15,116 nucleotides of DNA, taken from an uncultured Oscillospiraceae bacterium. Its GTDB lineage: Bacteria > Bacillota > Clostridia > Oscillospirales > Acutalibacteraceae. The stretch's first letter is position 1; the number at the start of each line of letters is the position of its first letter. The stretch is taken from the NCBI GenBank assembly GCA_958354085.1, contig CATWUX010000043.1, positions 1 to 15,116 on the forward strand, in the 5' to 3' direction. Of the stretch, positions 7,534-14,314 are shown piece by piece. A program made the position numbers and the translations under genes. The notes beneath the pieces were generated by a model that worked only from the letters and a program-made list of their open reading frames with translations, made no database searches and was not told the origin of the DNA.

Positions 7534-7614
7534 ATGAGCCTGAATGACATCAATAGTTTATCTCATACGAAGTGGAATTGCAAATATCATATTGTGTTTG
7601 CAACACTCTTCTGA
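7534..7614 (+). pseudogene. tnpA: Truncated IS200-type transposase TnpA (N-terminal fragment)
   Basis: The ATG at 7534, with AAAGGAGG about 9 nt upstream, begins a 26-residue frame that ends at TGA 7612-7614. The first 23 residues (to KYHIVFA) match the well-known N-terminus of IS200-type TnpA proteins, which open with INSLSHTKW and then KYHIVFAPKYRR. The last three residues (TLF) are not family sequence, because the mobile element interrupts the gene after the GCA codon at 7600-7602. The catalytic HUH and tyrosine residues are absent, so the fragment is dead. It overlaps the 3' end of the recombinase gene on the other strand. Confidence 0.85.
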
Positions 7615-9408
7615 ATCACACACGGGCAAAACGGATGTGACAGTTCCGGTTTCCTGTGTGTTTTCTATGTAACCGGTTGCCCGGAAGAAGTCATCGTAAT
7701 CTTCTTTCGAGCAACCTTTGATGAAGATATGGCAGTGACGCTCATCATTTTCATCGGTAATATAAATGCGCTCCACAAAGGTCTGTATCAGCGTTACAAG
7801 CACATCGGGTGCGGCATTTTCAGCATACTTCCCGAATGACAGTAGCCGTTCCTTGATTTCTTCAATGTCTCGTATAGCATACATCTGACTTTGTCTGCTG
7901 TCCTCTATCTTTTGGAGCAAAGTATCGGTTTCTGAAAGCTCATCGGTCAGTGCCTTTACATCTTCTTGTATAAACCGTTTCAGACTATCATCCGCTTCCC
8001 GAAGATTTTTCACCTGATTGGATATCGCCGCTTCAAGCTGTGCTTTTTTCTTTCTGAGGTCGGATAGCTCTTTTTCATTTTGCGACGAACTAAAAAAATC
8101 GGACGCTTTCTGGTTGAGAAGCTTTTCAAAGTATTCGCTGTCCTCATTGGCAAGGTGGGATAACTGTTGCACAACAAATTCATCAAGTAAAACGCCGTCT
8201 ACAGCCCGAAAAGTACATTCGCCTACACGGTAGCCGGGACAAACATATTTGAACCTCGGCTTGCCATTTGTCCAGCGGTTGGATTCGGAGATAACCCGAA
8301 GTCGCTTCCCGCAATGCGGACAATAGACCAGTCCTGCAAGCAGGGCGTTGGTCTTACGGTGCGGACGGTTGTATTTTTCGGCAATATCGTCCAGCATATT
8401 CTGCGTGTCAATCCATTGCCGGCTTGAAATAAAGCCCTCGTGTCTGCCGACCGAGATAATCCATTCGGAAAGCGGCTTTTGTGACATCAACTGCACAAAC
8501 TTCGGTGAAATAAATGTGCTGTCTGCATCCTCAAATTTCTCCTGATCGGTCTTGTTGTAGGCGGAAATACCGTGCTGACCGTCAAAATCGGAAATATCCC
8601 CGCATAAACCGCCGTTATGCTCCAAGAAATAATTGTATGCACTTTCGTCGGCGGTGCAGTAAACGGGATTTTTCAATAGCAGTCTTGTTGTGGAGCTGTT
8701 GAACTTGCTCCCGACCTTTGTGCGATAGCCAAGCTCGTTCATCTTGTCTGCGGTTTTCTTGATGGAACGGGTTGCGGCAAATATCTCATAGAGCTTTTGT
8801 ATCATCGCTTTTTCCTCGGGAATGCTCTCCAAATAGCTGTAAGCGGACTTGTTTTTGCCACTGCCGGTTTTCACACGCTTCACCGTAAAACCTGTTGGGG
8901 TATTGCCGCCCAGCCAGCGCCCGTCTTTGGCAAGCTCCATCATATTATCGGTGATACGCTCGGTTAAGGTATCACGCTCAAATTCGGCAACGACGGCGAA
9001 TATTTGAATAAATATCTTTGATACGCCGGAAGCTGTATTGATATTGTTGGAGCATATCAGCAAATCCACCTTGTGCTTTTCAAGAAAATCGAGCAGCCGC
9101 AGAAGGTCGCTTGTCTTTCTGCCGATACGGTCTAATTTGTAACAAACAACGGCACGAATTTTGCCCATTTCAATATCGTGGAGCATACGTTGAAAATCGG
9201 GACGGTCGGAGTAATAGCCGGAAAGTCCCTTGTCCTCATATTCGAGGAAAGTGTAATCTTCATCGAGATGCAATTCTCGTTTGGCGTATTCTGCACATTG
9301 CTTGAACTGAACACCGATACTGTCGCCCTTGTTGGTGATTCGGGATTTCCGGGCGTAGATGGCTACGCCCCGATTATCCTCAGTATTGTATTTTTGTTTC
9401 TTTGTCAT
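7558..9408 (-). CDS. Large serine recombinase (TnpX/TndX-type site-specific integrase)
   Basis: The enzyme cuts and rejoins DNA through a phosphoserine link to excise and integrate the element. The protein is 616 aa. The ATG at 9408 has AGGAGG 9 nt upstream. The resolvase-type catalytic domain covers about residues 14-170, with nucleophile S22 in YARKS, EDKGLSG at 58-64, DRIGR at 93-97 and EFERDTLTERI further on. A recombinase domain follows, then a zinc ribbon (C363, C366, C390, C398) and a coiled coil (about 450-520) typical of large serine integrases. It is the outermost element gene. Residues 603-616 and the stop codon are encoded by antisense IS200 tnpA sequence, so the C-terminus in this copy depends on the integration site. 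Confidence 0.95.
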   Translation of the reverse strand: MTKKQKYNTEDNRGVAIYARKSRITNKGDSIGVQFKQCAEYAKRELHLDEDYTFLEYEDKGLSGYYSDRPDFQRMLHDIEMGKIRAVVCYKLDRIGRKTSDLLRLLDFLEKHKVDLLICSNNINTASGVSKIFIQIFAVVAEFERDTLTERITDNMMELAKDGRWLGGNTPTGFTVKRVKTGSGKNKSAYSYLESIPEEKAMIQKLYEIFAATRSIKKTADKMNELGYRTKVGSKFNSSTTRLLLKNPVYCTADESAYNYFLEHNGGLCGDISDFDGQHGISAYNKTDQEKFEDADSTFISPKFVQLMSQKPLSEWIISVGRHEGFISSRQWIDTQNMLDDIAEKYNRPHRKTNALLAGLVYCPHCGKRLRVISESNRWTNGKPRFKYVCPGYRVGECTFRAVDGVLLDEFVVQQLSHLANEDSEYFEKLLNQKASDFFSSSQNEKELSDLRKKKAQLEAAISNQVKNLREADDSLKRFIQEDVKALTDELSETDTLLQKIEDSRQSQMYAIRDIEEIKERLLSFGKYAENAAPDVLVTLIQTFVERIYITDENDERHCHIFIKGCSKEDYDDFFRATGYIENTQETGTVTSVLPVCDSEECCKHNMIFAIPLRMR

Positions 9409-9432
9409 AATATCAGTCCTCCTGTTTTTTCA

Positions 9433-9627
9433 TTATACAGCCAGCCCCGTGATGCTTTCCAATGTGCGGCCGTTTTTGCAAAGCTGGCGTAAGAGTAACC
9501 ACAGCGTTTCGCTGTCAAGCGCTCGGATTTCCTGTTCCAGAAATTCCATTCGCTTGTGCTGAAAAGAACGGAGGGCGTTATTGTAGTTTTTACCACGGTG
9601 AATGACAGCTTTCATCTTAAAATCCAT
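9433..9627 (-). CDS. Unrecognised 64-aa protein between ParB-like and recombinase genes
   Basis: The ATG at 9627 is preceded by AGGAGGTG with about 7-nt spacing, the strongest reason to accept it. The 64-aa product starts MDFKMKAVIHRGKNYNN and is basic in its first half, with a helical, leucine-rich second half (EFLEQEIRALDSETLWLLL). It lies 11 nt after the ParB-like stop and 24 nt before the recombinase start, so it is probably cotranscribed with both. I do not recognise the family. Its size, charge and place next to the integrase would suit a recombination directionality factor or a small regulator, but nothing in the sequence shows this. Confidence 0.72.
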   Translation of the reverse strand: MDFKMKAVIHRGKNYNNALRSFQHKRMEFLEQEIRALDSETLWLLLRQLCKNGRTLESITGLAV

Positions 9628-9638
9628 AAGTGCACCTC

Positions 9639-10493
9639 CTATCTCGAATCCCGGTCACGCTGACGGATGAGGTGTTTGCGATAGTAATCACAAGCTTTTA
9701 GTACAAATTCTTCAAGATGTTTCGGGTCAGCGTTCGGTGCGAATTTACGCAACTTTTCCGCTGAAATTTTAATCGTTTCACGCTGATTTGCCTTTTCTTC
9801 GCACATAATATCCTGAATAACAGCTTTGGTAAGCACCCCTTCACGCTCTGCCTTGTGTATACGGAAAGCCTGCGAATAGGACGGTGTGCAGTCGTTGATT
9901 TCGCATTGTTCCAGCACATCGTATTGACTTTGTTCGTCGAGAAACGAAAGCTCCACGCCGACGGACAGCGCCATTTTGCCCTCATCCATAAATGCAAGCA
10001 GTTCCGGGATGAGGTTGGTCAGGCGGATATAGCGGTGAATTTGCCGTTCACTCTCATTTTCAGATTCGCTGATTTGCGAAACGCTCCACTTCTCGCCGAG
10101 TTGGCGAGAAGTGCCCTGATGGGATAGCGCCTCCATTTTCATCTTGTATGCAAAGGCTTTTTCAGATGGCAAAATATGCTCTCGGTGCAGGTTACTGTCC
10201 ACAAGCACAATAGCCGCTGCATCACGGTCAAGGGAAACAACTAAGGCAGGGACTTCTGTAATCCCTGCCTTTATTGCGGCGTGTAAGCGGCGATGTCCGC
10301 TTATTACCTCATATTCATCTGTGTTTTCAATCGGTCGGACAATCAGCGGTGAAAGAATTCCTTGTATCTGTACGCTTTCAATTAGCGTATTCATTTCCTC
10401 ATCGTCCTTAACCTTGAACGGATGCCCCTCAAACGGGCGAAGTTTTGAAACCGGAATATTAACCGGTTTTTTCATAGTATTTTTCATTTTCAT
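9639..10493 (-). CDS. ParB/Spo0J-family DNA-binding protein
   Basis: The 284-aa protein has the ParB N-terminal nuclease/CTP-binding fold: VSKLRPFEGHPF at about 15-26, SGHRRLHAA at 65-73 and NLHREHILPSEKAFA at 101-115. A helix-turn-helix region follows at about 130-165. Such proteins bind centromere-like sites or regulate element genes. The ATG at 10493 overlaps the relaxase stop as ATGA, arguing for coupled translation. A second ATG at 10487 has better spacing (9 nt) from AGGAG, so the true start may be two codons in. No ParA ATPase gene is seen nearby, so a classical ParAB system is not shown. Stand-alone ParB-like genes are common in clostridial mobile elements. Confidence 0.9.
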   Translation of the reverse strand: MKMKNTMKKPVNIPVSKLRPFEGHPFKVKDDEEMNTLIESVQIQGILSPLIVRPIENTDEYEVISGHRRLHAAIKAGITEVPALVVSLDRDAAAIVLVDSNLHREHILPSEKAFAYKMKMEALSHQGTSRQLGEKWSVSQISESENESERQIHRYIRLTNLIPELLAFMDEGKMALSVGVELSFLDEQSQYDVLEQCEINDCTPSYSQAFRIHKAEREGVLTKAVIQDIMCEEKANQRETIKISAEKLRKFAPNADPKHLEEFVLKACDYYRKHLIRQRDRDSR

Positions 10494-11854
10494 CTACTCC
10501 TATCTAAATATCTCGCACGGGCTTTTCTCTCAAGCTCGTGCTCTTGTTTTAATAATTCATATAAATGCGGAGACTTCTCAAGAATTTTCTCCGCACGGCG
10601 AAGCCTTTCACGAACAGGCTTCATTTGTTTGGAAATCGCCTTGCGGCGCTCTTTGTTTTGGTTCTCATCCTCCGGTGATTTCGGACGGCGGATACGGTTG
10701 CTAAGCGTTTTGCGCTCACGATCCAAATCGGATAACTGTGCTTTGCTTTCGTCGATGTTGGCTTGCAAATTGGCTACGGTGTGAATGTCATTTTCTTTGA
10801 AAAAATGATAATCTGCTACAAGTTCTTTCAAATCCTTTTCCGCCGCTCTTAAATCAGGCGACAACAGCATTACGTCGGCAAGCTCGGCGGCAATTTGGAT
10901 AACGGTTATAACGAGATAGAAAATCGTATCTACTAAAACCGTTGCCGCATCATAACTGTGGTCAATGGCAAACTCAAGCTTTCGCAGTTCATCCTCCAGC
11001 GGAAACTTTTTAGGTCTGTACGGAGGTTTGTATTCCAAGGTGAACAGACGAAACCTATTAATCGCATTTTCATCCAACTGCTCTTGAATCACTTCTTTTG
11101 AAAAACCGATTTTATCAAGTCTAACAGAACGCTCCCAATGCTTTGCCTTTACATAAAAACGAACGGGATCAAGCGTATATCCGAGTGCAAATAACTGACT
11201 CTCAAACTCTCTCGGAGTGGTTGCAAAAGTCAAGCAGTATTCCACATCCTCACGGAGATAGTCCCGATGTGTTTTCTTGCCGGACTTGTGCCGCCAATAG
11301 TCCTTTTTATTACCGCCGTAGAAATTGCTGTTTTCAAGAACAGAAAGACCGTGCTCCCGGCATATCTCATCCGATACACGGCGAAGCTCCTTGTGATCGC
11401 CGATTTTGTTTTGAAATTTTGTACCGTCCTTAAATGACACGGGATTTACAACGAAATGGCAATGCGCATTGTCTGTATTCAAATGCACGGTCACAAGCAC
11501 CTGATACCTATCGCCCCACATCTTTCGGGCGGTGGCTTTGCCGATTTCAAACGCCTGCTCCGGTGTAACCTCGCCTGCCGCAAAGCTTTGTATCCCGTGA
11601 TAGCCTACTACCTTTCCTCGTAAACCGAACCGCCGCTGTACGGCAACCATTTCGGCATAGGCATTTTGCTTTGAGCAGTTGATACCGCCGACATACATTT
11701 TGCGGTCGGTCTTATTATCGTTCTCGGCGTAAGAAAGCGCCGCATATAAATCGTCATCCAAATATCTGCGGTCGGTGGTCTTGTTGGGATTGTCGGCATA
11801 ATCCAGAGTTGCTTTTAGGTTTTTGTATATCGGCCAAAAGCCTGTAACAGCCAC
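10490..11854 (-). CDS. MOBP-type relaxase / mobilization nuclease
   Basis: The relaxase nicks one strand at oriT, stays covalently bound and leads that strand during transfer. The protein is 454 aa. The start is GTG at 11854, with GGAG about 11 nt upstream, only 6 nt after the MobC-like stop. The metal-binding motif III is VHLNTDNAHCHF with H124, H131 and H133. Motif I is LDYADNPNKT, with Y19 the likely nucleophile, and GYHGIQSF at about 84-91 fits motif II. Unusually, residues about 303-331 are strongly hydrophobic, like a membrane helix, followed by a charged coiled-coil tail rich in Arg, Lys and Glu. The ATGA overlap with the ParB-like gene shows an operon. Confidence 0.92.
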   Translation of the reverse strand: MAVTGFWPIYKNLKATLDYADNPNKTTDRRYLDDDLYAALSYAENDNKTDRKMYVGGINCSKQNAYAEMVAVQRRFGLRGKVVGYHGIQSFAAGEVTPEQAFEIGKATARKMWGDRYQVLVTVHLNTDNAHCHFVVNPVSFKDGTKFQNKIGDHKELRRVSDEICREHGLSVLENSNFYGGNKKDYWRHKSGKKTHRDYLREDVEYCLTFATTPREFESQLFALGYTLDPVRFYVKAKHWERSVRLDKIGFSKEVIQEQLDENAINRFRLFTLEYKPPYRPKKFPLEDELRKLEFAIDHSYDAATVLVDTIFYLVITVIQIAAELADVMLLSPDLRAAEKDLKELVADYHFFKENDIHTVANLQANIDESKAQLSDLDRERKTLSNRIRRPKSPEDENQNKERRKAISKQMKPVRERLRRAEKILEKSPHLYELLKQEHELERKARARYLDRSR

Positions 11855-11860
11855 GTCGCA

Positions 11861-12232
11861 TCACACTCCATTCATCGTTTTCGCCGCAAGCGGCGAAACC
11901 TCACCATTCCGTGGATGCTCCTTTTCCCCACAAAGCAGGCTTTGCGGGGACCCCGTTGAGCACCCCTTTCCCGGCAGCAGAAAAGCTGCTGTAATTTCTT
12001 TCAGTACATCACCGATTTCCTTATCCAGCTCCGGCGAACTCGCTTTGTCAGTAAGCTCACCGAGTTTTTCAAGGCAAAGAAAAAGAGCGTCGGGTGGAAT
12101 ACCTCTCGGCTCATACCCTAACGCTCTTTGTTTGACATATTCGGTTGTTGAAAGCCCGCACTTTCGGGCTTTTGATTGTATTTTTTCTTTTTCTTTTGCC
12201 GTGACTCGCACGGCAATTCGTATATCTTTCAT
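11861..12232 (-). CDS. MobC-like relaxosome accessory protein
   Basis: The protein is 123 aa from the ATG at 12232, chosen because AAGGAA lies 8 nt upstream. The in-frame ATG at 12253 has no ribosome site. The N-terminus RIAVRVTAKEKEKIQSKARKC followed by LSTTEYVKQRALG reads as a ribbon-helix-helix DNA-binding domain, as in MobC proteins that bind oriT and help the relaxase nick. The middle part (IPPDALFLCLEKLGEL) is helical. The last 35 or so residues are low in secondary-structure signal, and their DNA holds several hairpins. The position directly before the relaxase and after the candidate oriT supports the role. Confidence 0.83.
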   Translation of the reverse strand: MKDIRIAVRVTAKEKEKIQSKARKCGLSTTEYVKQRALGYEPRGIPPDALFLCLEKLGELTDKASSPELDKEIGDVLKEITAAFLLPGKGCSTGSPQSLLCGEKEHPRNGEVSPLAAKTMNGV

Positions 12233-12547
12233 AGATATTATTCCTTCTTTCATTCATTTTTTCGGGGGGATTGGGGGCGGTAAGCCCCCAAAGAACAAAG
12301 CCGCAAGAAAATCTGCGGCTTTTGATTGGGACTTTGGCACACAAAGTCCCTGCTTGTTATACCGTGAGGCGCACCCCGCAGGGCAGAAAGAAAAGCGGCT
12401 GTCGGATACCGGGATTCTGGCGTATCTCTGCGCCATCCGATACCGAAAGCCACTCCCTTGCCCTTTGGGGCATATCTTCCTTTGAGCCAAACTGGCTCAG
12501 TTTTTTCTCGAAAATTGCTGTATTGAGCCATAAATCCCGCTTTTGGC
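12233..12547. other. Non-coding, hairpin-rich stretch; candidate origin of transfer (oriT)
   Basis: I see no convincing gene here, but there are several perfect inverted repeats: 12271-12278 with 12284-12291 (8 bp), 12297-12305 with 12314-12322 (9 bp) and 12328-12336 with 12342-12350 (9 bp, GGGACTTTG, loop GCACA). About 16 nt after the last one is GTGAGGCGCACCCC (12364-12377), loosely like the GTAAGTGCGCCCT nick region used by RSF1010-type MOBP relaxases. A hairpin close to a nick region and just upstream of mobC and the relaxase is the expected oriT layout. The nick position is inference. Confidence 0.55.
12483..12506 (+). terminator. Hairpin with T-run on the + strand
   Basis: TGAGCCA (12483-12489) pairs with TGGCTCA (12493-12499) around AAC, followed by GTTTTTT (12500-12506). 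It has terminator form on the + strand, yet no + strand gene runs into it. It lies downstream of the ParR-like gene, which is on the other strand, where the T-run falls before the hairpin and termination would not be expected. It may instead be a protein-binding site, since the same half-sites recur at 12524 and 12544. Confidence 0.45.
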
Positions 12548-12862
12548 TCAACCGAACATTTCAAGATCATCAAGAACACTCTTTTCATTTTCGGCTTGTT
12601 CTTCTTCGGTGAGTTCTGTCTTTGCCGACTGAAAAACAGGAGGTGCCGCAACCAACGACACCTCCTGCAATTCCTCCCGTATGATTTTCCGAATAGCTTC
12701 AAGCGAAATGCTATTAGCCGCACTCTTTCCTGAAATAGTGTCAAGAACCGCCGACACAATAAAAGCATTGCGGGAATGTTCAAGTGATTGCAGAAACTTT
12801 ACTGCTTCAGCCTGTTTCGGGTCATCGGTGTCAAAACGCACATTGATTCTGTACTTGCTCAT
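12548..12862 (-). CDS. ParR/StbB-like small partition partner protein
   Basis: The 104-aa protein opens with a short strand, KYRINVRFDTDDP, and then helices (QAEAVKFLQSLEHSRNAFIVSAVLDTI), a ribbon-helix-helix-like pattern. The C-terminal part is acidic (about residues 83-102). Its ATG overlaps the stop of the ParM-like gene as ATGA (12859-12862). Actin-type plasmid partition systems consist of ParM followed by a small DNA-binding ParR that ties the filament to the parC centromere. Size, order and coupling fit that role. The identification rests mainly on context, because ParR sequences vary greatly. Confidence 0.72.
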   Translation of the reverse strand: MSKYRINVRFDTDDPKQAEAVKFLQSLEHSRNAFIVSAVLDTISGKSAANSISLEAIRKIIREELQEVSLVAAPPVFQSAKTELTEEEQAENEKSVLDDLEMFG

Positions 12863-13782
12863 AACTTCGCCTCGGATTTCATCTGTGCTTCTGCCAGATA
12901 CTCATATCCTTTAGCGGCGGCACAGATGTCATCGACGAATTTTACACGGTCAGGATTCACCTTGCTGAAATTCTTTATAAGACATCCTCCACCTCCGGTT
13001 GCATACAGCGTCATGGTGTTTTCATCATAGCCGTGATCACGAAGTCTGCGGAAGATGTCCTTTACATATTCCGCCGCAATGCCCTTGATGATTTTAAGAT
13101 CAGCCGGAGCAATATTTGCCGTGCCGGTAATAAGAACCTCGTCTATAATGGCGTCGTTGATTTCTCGCTGCGTTTTCTGCATAAAGGCTTCCCGAATACT
13201 GAGCGTACACTGATAAGTTCCGAATTTCTCGGTGAACATTTTGCCTTGCTGCGGCTTGCCGTTTATCATATACAGCACATTCATCGTGCCGTTGCCGATG
13301 TCGGCAATCAGGTTCACGCCTTTCAGCGCAGTGGCAAAGCTCGCAATAGCGGCATATCCTTGCGGATAAATGCGAACATCATCAATATAGAGGTGGTAAT
13401 CTACCTTTTTGTAGGTGAACTTTACTTCTGTGTTTTTCATTAGATACGCCTTAAACTCTGCTTTTTGTCCGCTTGTCCAAGTAAGCGGCAGTCCTGCCGC
13501 AATAACAACGTGTGCTTCGGTGAGGTTTTCCACTCTCAGTTCCTTTGCAATTGCCGCAAGCGTCAGCACATAATAGTCCTCGTCTTTTACCTTGTCGGGA
13601 GCAAATTCCTTGTGTCCCTCGCCGATAAGATAATACTTGCCGTTAAAGGTAAGCATATCCGCCGTGAACAGCGGTTCGCTGCCGTAGGTGGATATGCCGG
13701 TTTTGAAGCAGTGGTTGGCTGTCTTCATATTGCCGTAGCCGTGATCAATACCGATAATTTTTGTGTTTTTAATTGTTTTCAT
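12859..13782 (-). CDS. ParM/StbA-like actin-family segregation ATPase
   Basis: ParM-type proteins form ATP-driven filaments that push plasmid copies apart. The protein is 307 aa, typical of the family. The ATG at 13782 has AAAGGAA upstream. The actin-fold nucleotide motifs are clear: phosphate-1 IIGIDHGYGNMK (residues 9-20), phosphate-2 LIADIGNGTMNVL (158-170) and the adenosine motif LYATGGGGCLI (259-269). It is coupled by ATGA to the ParR-like gene. A 6-bp palindrome, TGCGCT-TAT-AGCGCA, lies just upstream (about 13797-13811) and could be an operator. In an integrated element it suggests a circular, perhaps replicating, phase. Confidence 0.88.
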   Translation of the reverse strand: MKTIKNTKIIGIDHGYGNMKTANHCFKTGISTYGSEPLFTADMLTFNGKYYLIGEGHKEFAPDKVKDEDYYVLTLAAIAKELRVENLTEAHVVIAAGLPLTWTSGQKAEFKAYLMKNTEVKFTYKKVDYHLYIDDVRIYPQGYAAIASFATALKGVNLIADIGNGTMNVLYMINGKPQQGKMFTEKFGTYQCTLSIREAFMQKTQREINDAIIDEVLITGTANIAPADLKIIKGIAAEYVKDIFRRLRDHGYDENTMTLYATGGGGCLIKNFSKVNPDRVKFVDDICAAAKGYEYLAEAQMKSEAKL

Positions 13783-13847
13783 AGTAATTCCTTTCCTGCG
13801 CTATAAGCGCAATTCAAAATATTCTTGGATAACTTTTGTGGGGGCAG

Positions 13848-14081
13848 TTATCTCGTAACCCCGTTTTGCTGTAAGATTCCCGTGTACAGTTCCTTTTCAG
13901 CCGGCAGAACTGCTTTCAAAAAATAGTTGCAGTAGATACCGTACTGTGAAATGAGCTGTGTGCATTTTGCTTCTTCGCCGTCATCAAGCAACAGGCAGTT
14001 ACCCTTGTAGCAGTTACAGCATGACCTGCGAACAAGTGCGTTGATTTTTGTCCGTTGCTTCGGTGTGATTTTGAGCGCCAT
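13848..14081 (-). CDS. Cysteine-rich VLP-type small protein
   Basis: The protein is 77 aa from the ATG at 14081, which has AAAGGAGG at 14092-14099. Six cysteines fall at residues 21, 22, 24, 29, 40 and 51 and could bind metal. The KAVLP motif at 56-60 gives the VLP triplet that names the cysteine-rich VLP family, small proteins seen in Firmicute conjugative elements. The function of that family is not known to me. A longer reading from an ATG at 14150 passes through a terminator hairpin and is less likely. It is the first gene of the - strand operon, about 65 nt before the ParM-like gene. Confidence 0.8.
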   Translation of the reverse strand: MALKITPKQRTKINALVRRSCCNCYKGNCLLLDDGEEAKCTQLISQYGIYCNYFLKAVLPAEKELYTGILQQNGVTR

Positions 14082-14114
14082 AGATTTCAAACCTCCTTTC
14101 CGTTTTTCGAGCAG

Positions 14115-14147
14115 TAAAAAAAGCCGCCGAGTGCAACCTCGACGGCT
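14115..14147 (-). terminator. Intrinsic terminator in the leader of the - strand operon
   Basis: AGCCGCCGAG (14122-14131) pairs with CTCGACGGCT (14138-14147) with one mismatch and loop TGCAAC. Read on the - strand it is followed by seven T residues (14115-14121 as A on the given strand). It would stop - strand transcripts coming from the right, 34 nt before the start of the cysteine-rich protein, so it could be an attenuator of the mobilization operon. Confidence 0.65.
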
Positions 14148-14234
14148 CATTTTCTGCCTTCTGTATATATAATAACGGAAAGCAGAGATTTTTTACGAAA
14201 CAGCGCAACAACTAAAACTGCAAAAACGCAACAA

Positions 14235-14273
14235 GCTGAATTTCTTGAAAATCAGCGATGTTTACGGTATAAT
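14235..14273 (+). promoter_or_regulatory. Promoter with dyad over the -35 box, for the rightward gene
   Basis: TTGAAA (14245-14250) and TATAAT (14268-14273) are separated by 17 nt, an ideal spacing. An imperfect dyad centred on the -35 box (GCTGA 14235-14239 and TCAGC 14252-14256, with TTT/AAA inside) may be an operator. The predicted start near 14280 leaves a leader of about 100 nt before the ATG at 14381. The rest of 14151-14380 holds no gene that I can support. Confidence 0.75.
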
Positions 14274-14314
14274 AGAATATATAATACTGGTGCGAACATA
14301 ACTTTTTGACTTTA

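Larger units (their letters stand above)
7405..7602 (+). mobile_element. 5' remnant of an IS200/IS605-family insertion sequence
   Basis: The remnant has three parts in the order typical of an IS200-type left end: a subterminal hairpin at 7409-7431, an untranslated leader, and the start of tnpA at 7534. IS200 elements have no terminal inverted repeats and use subterminal hairpins recognised by the transposase. The left boundary is approximate, since the flanking target cannot be read without an empty site. The remnant ends near 7602, where the tnpA reading departs from the family sequence and the recombinase-bearing element begins. Without the rest of the transposase the IS cannot move by itself. 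Confidence 0.8.

Noticed and set aside
12250..12783. Open frames of 78-177 codons on the - strand and 113-220 codons on the + strand across the non-coding stretch
   Set aside because: They cross several hairpins, overlap the ParR-like or MobC-like genes in other frames, and lack ribosome sites or recognisable domains.
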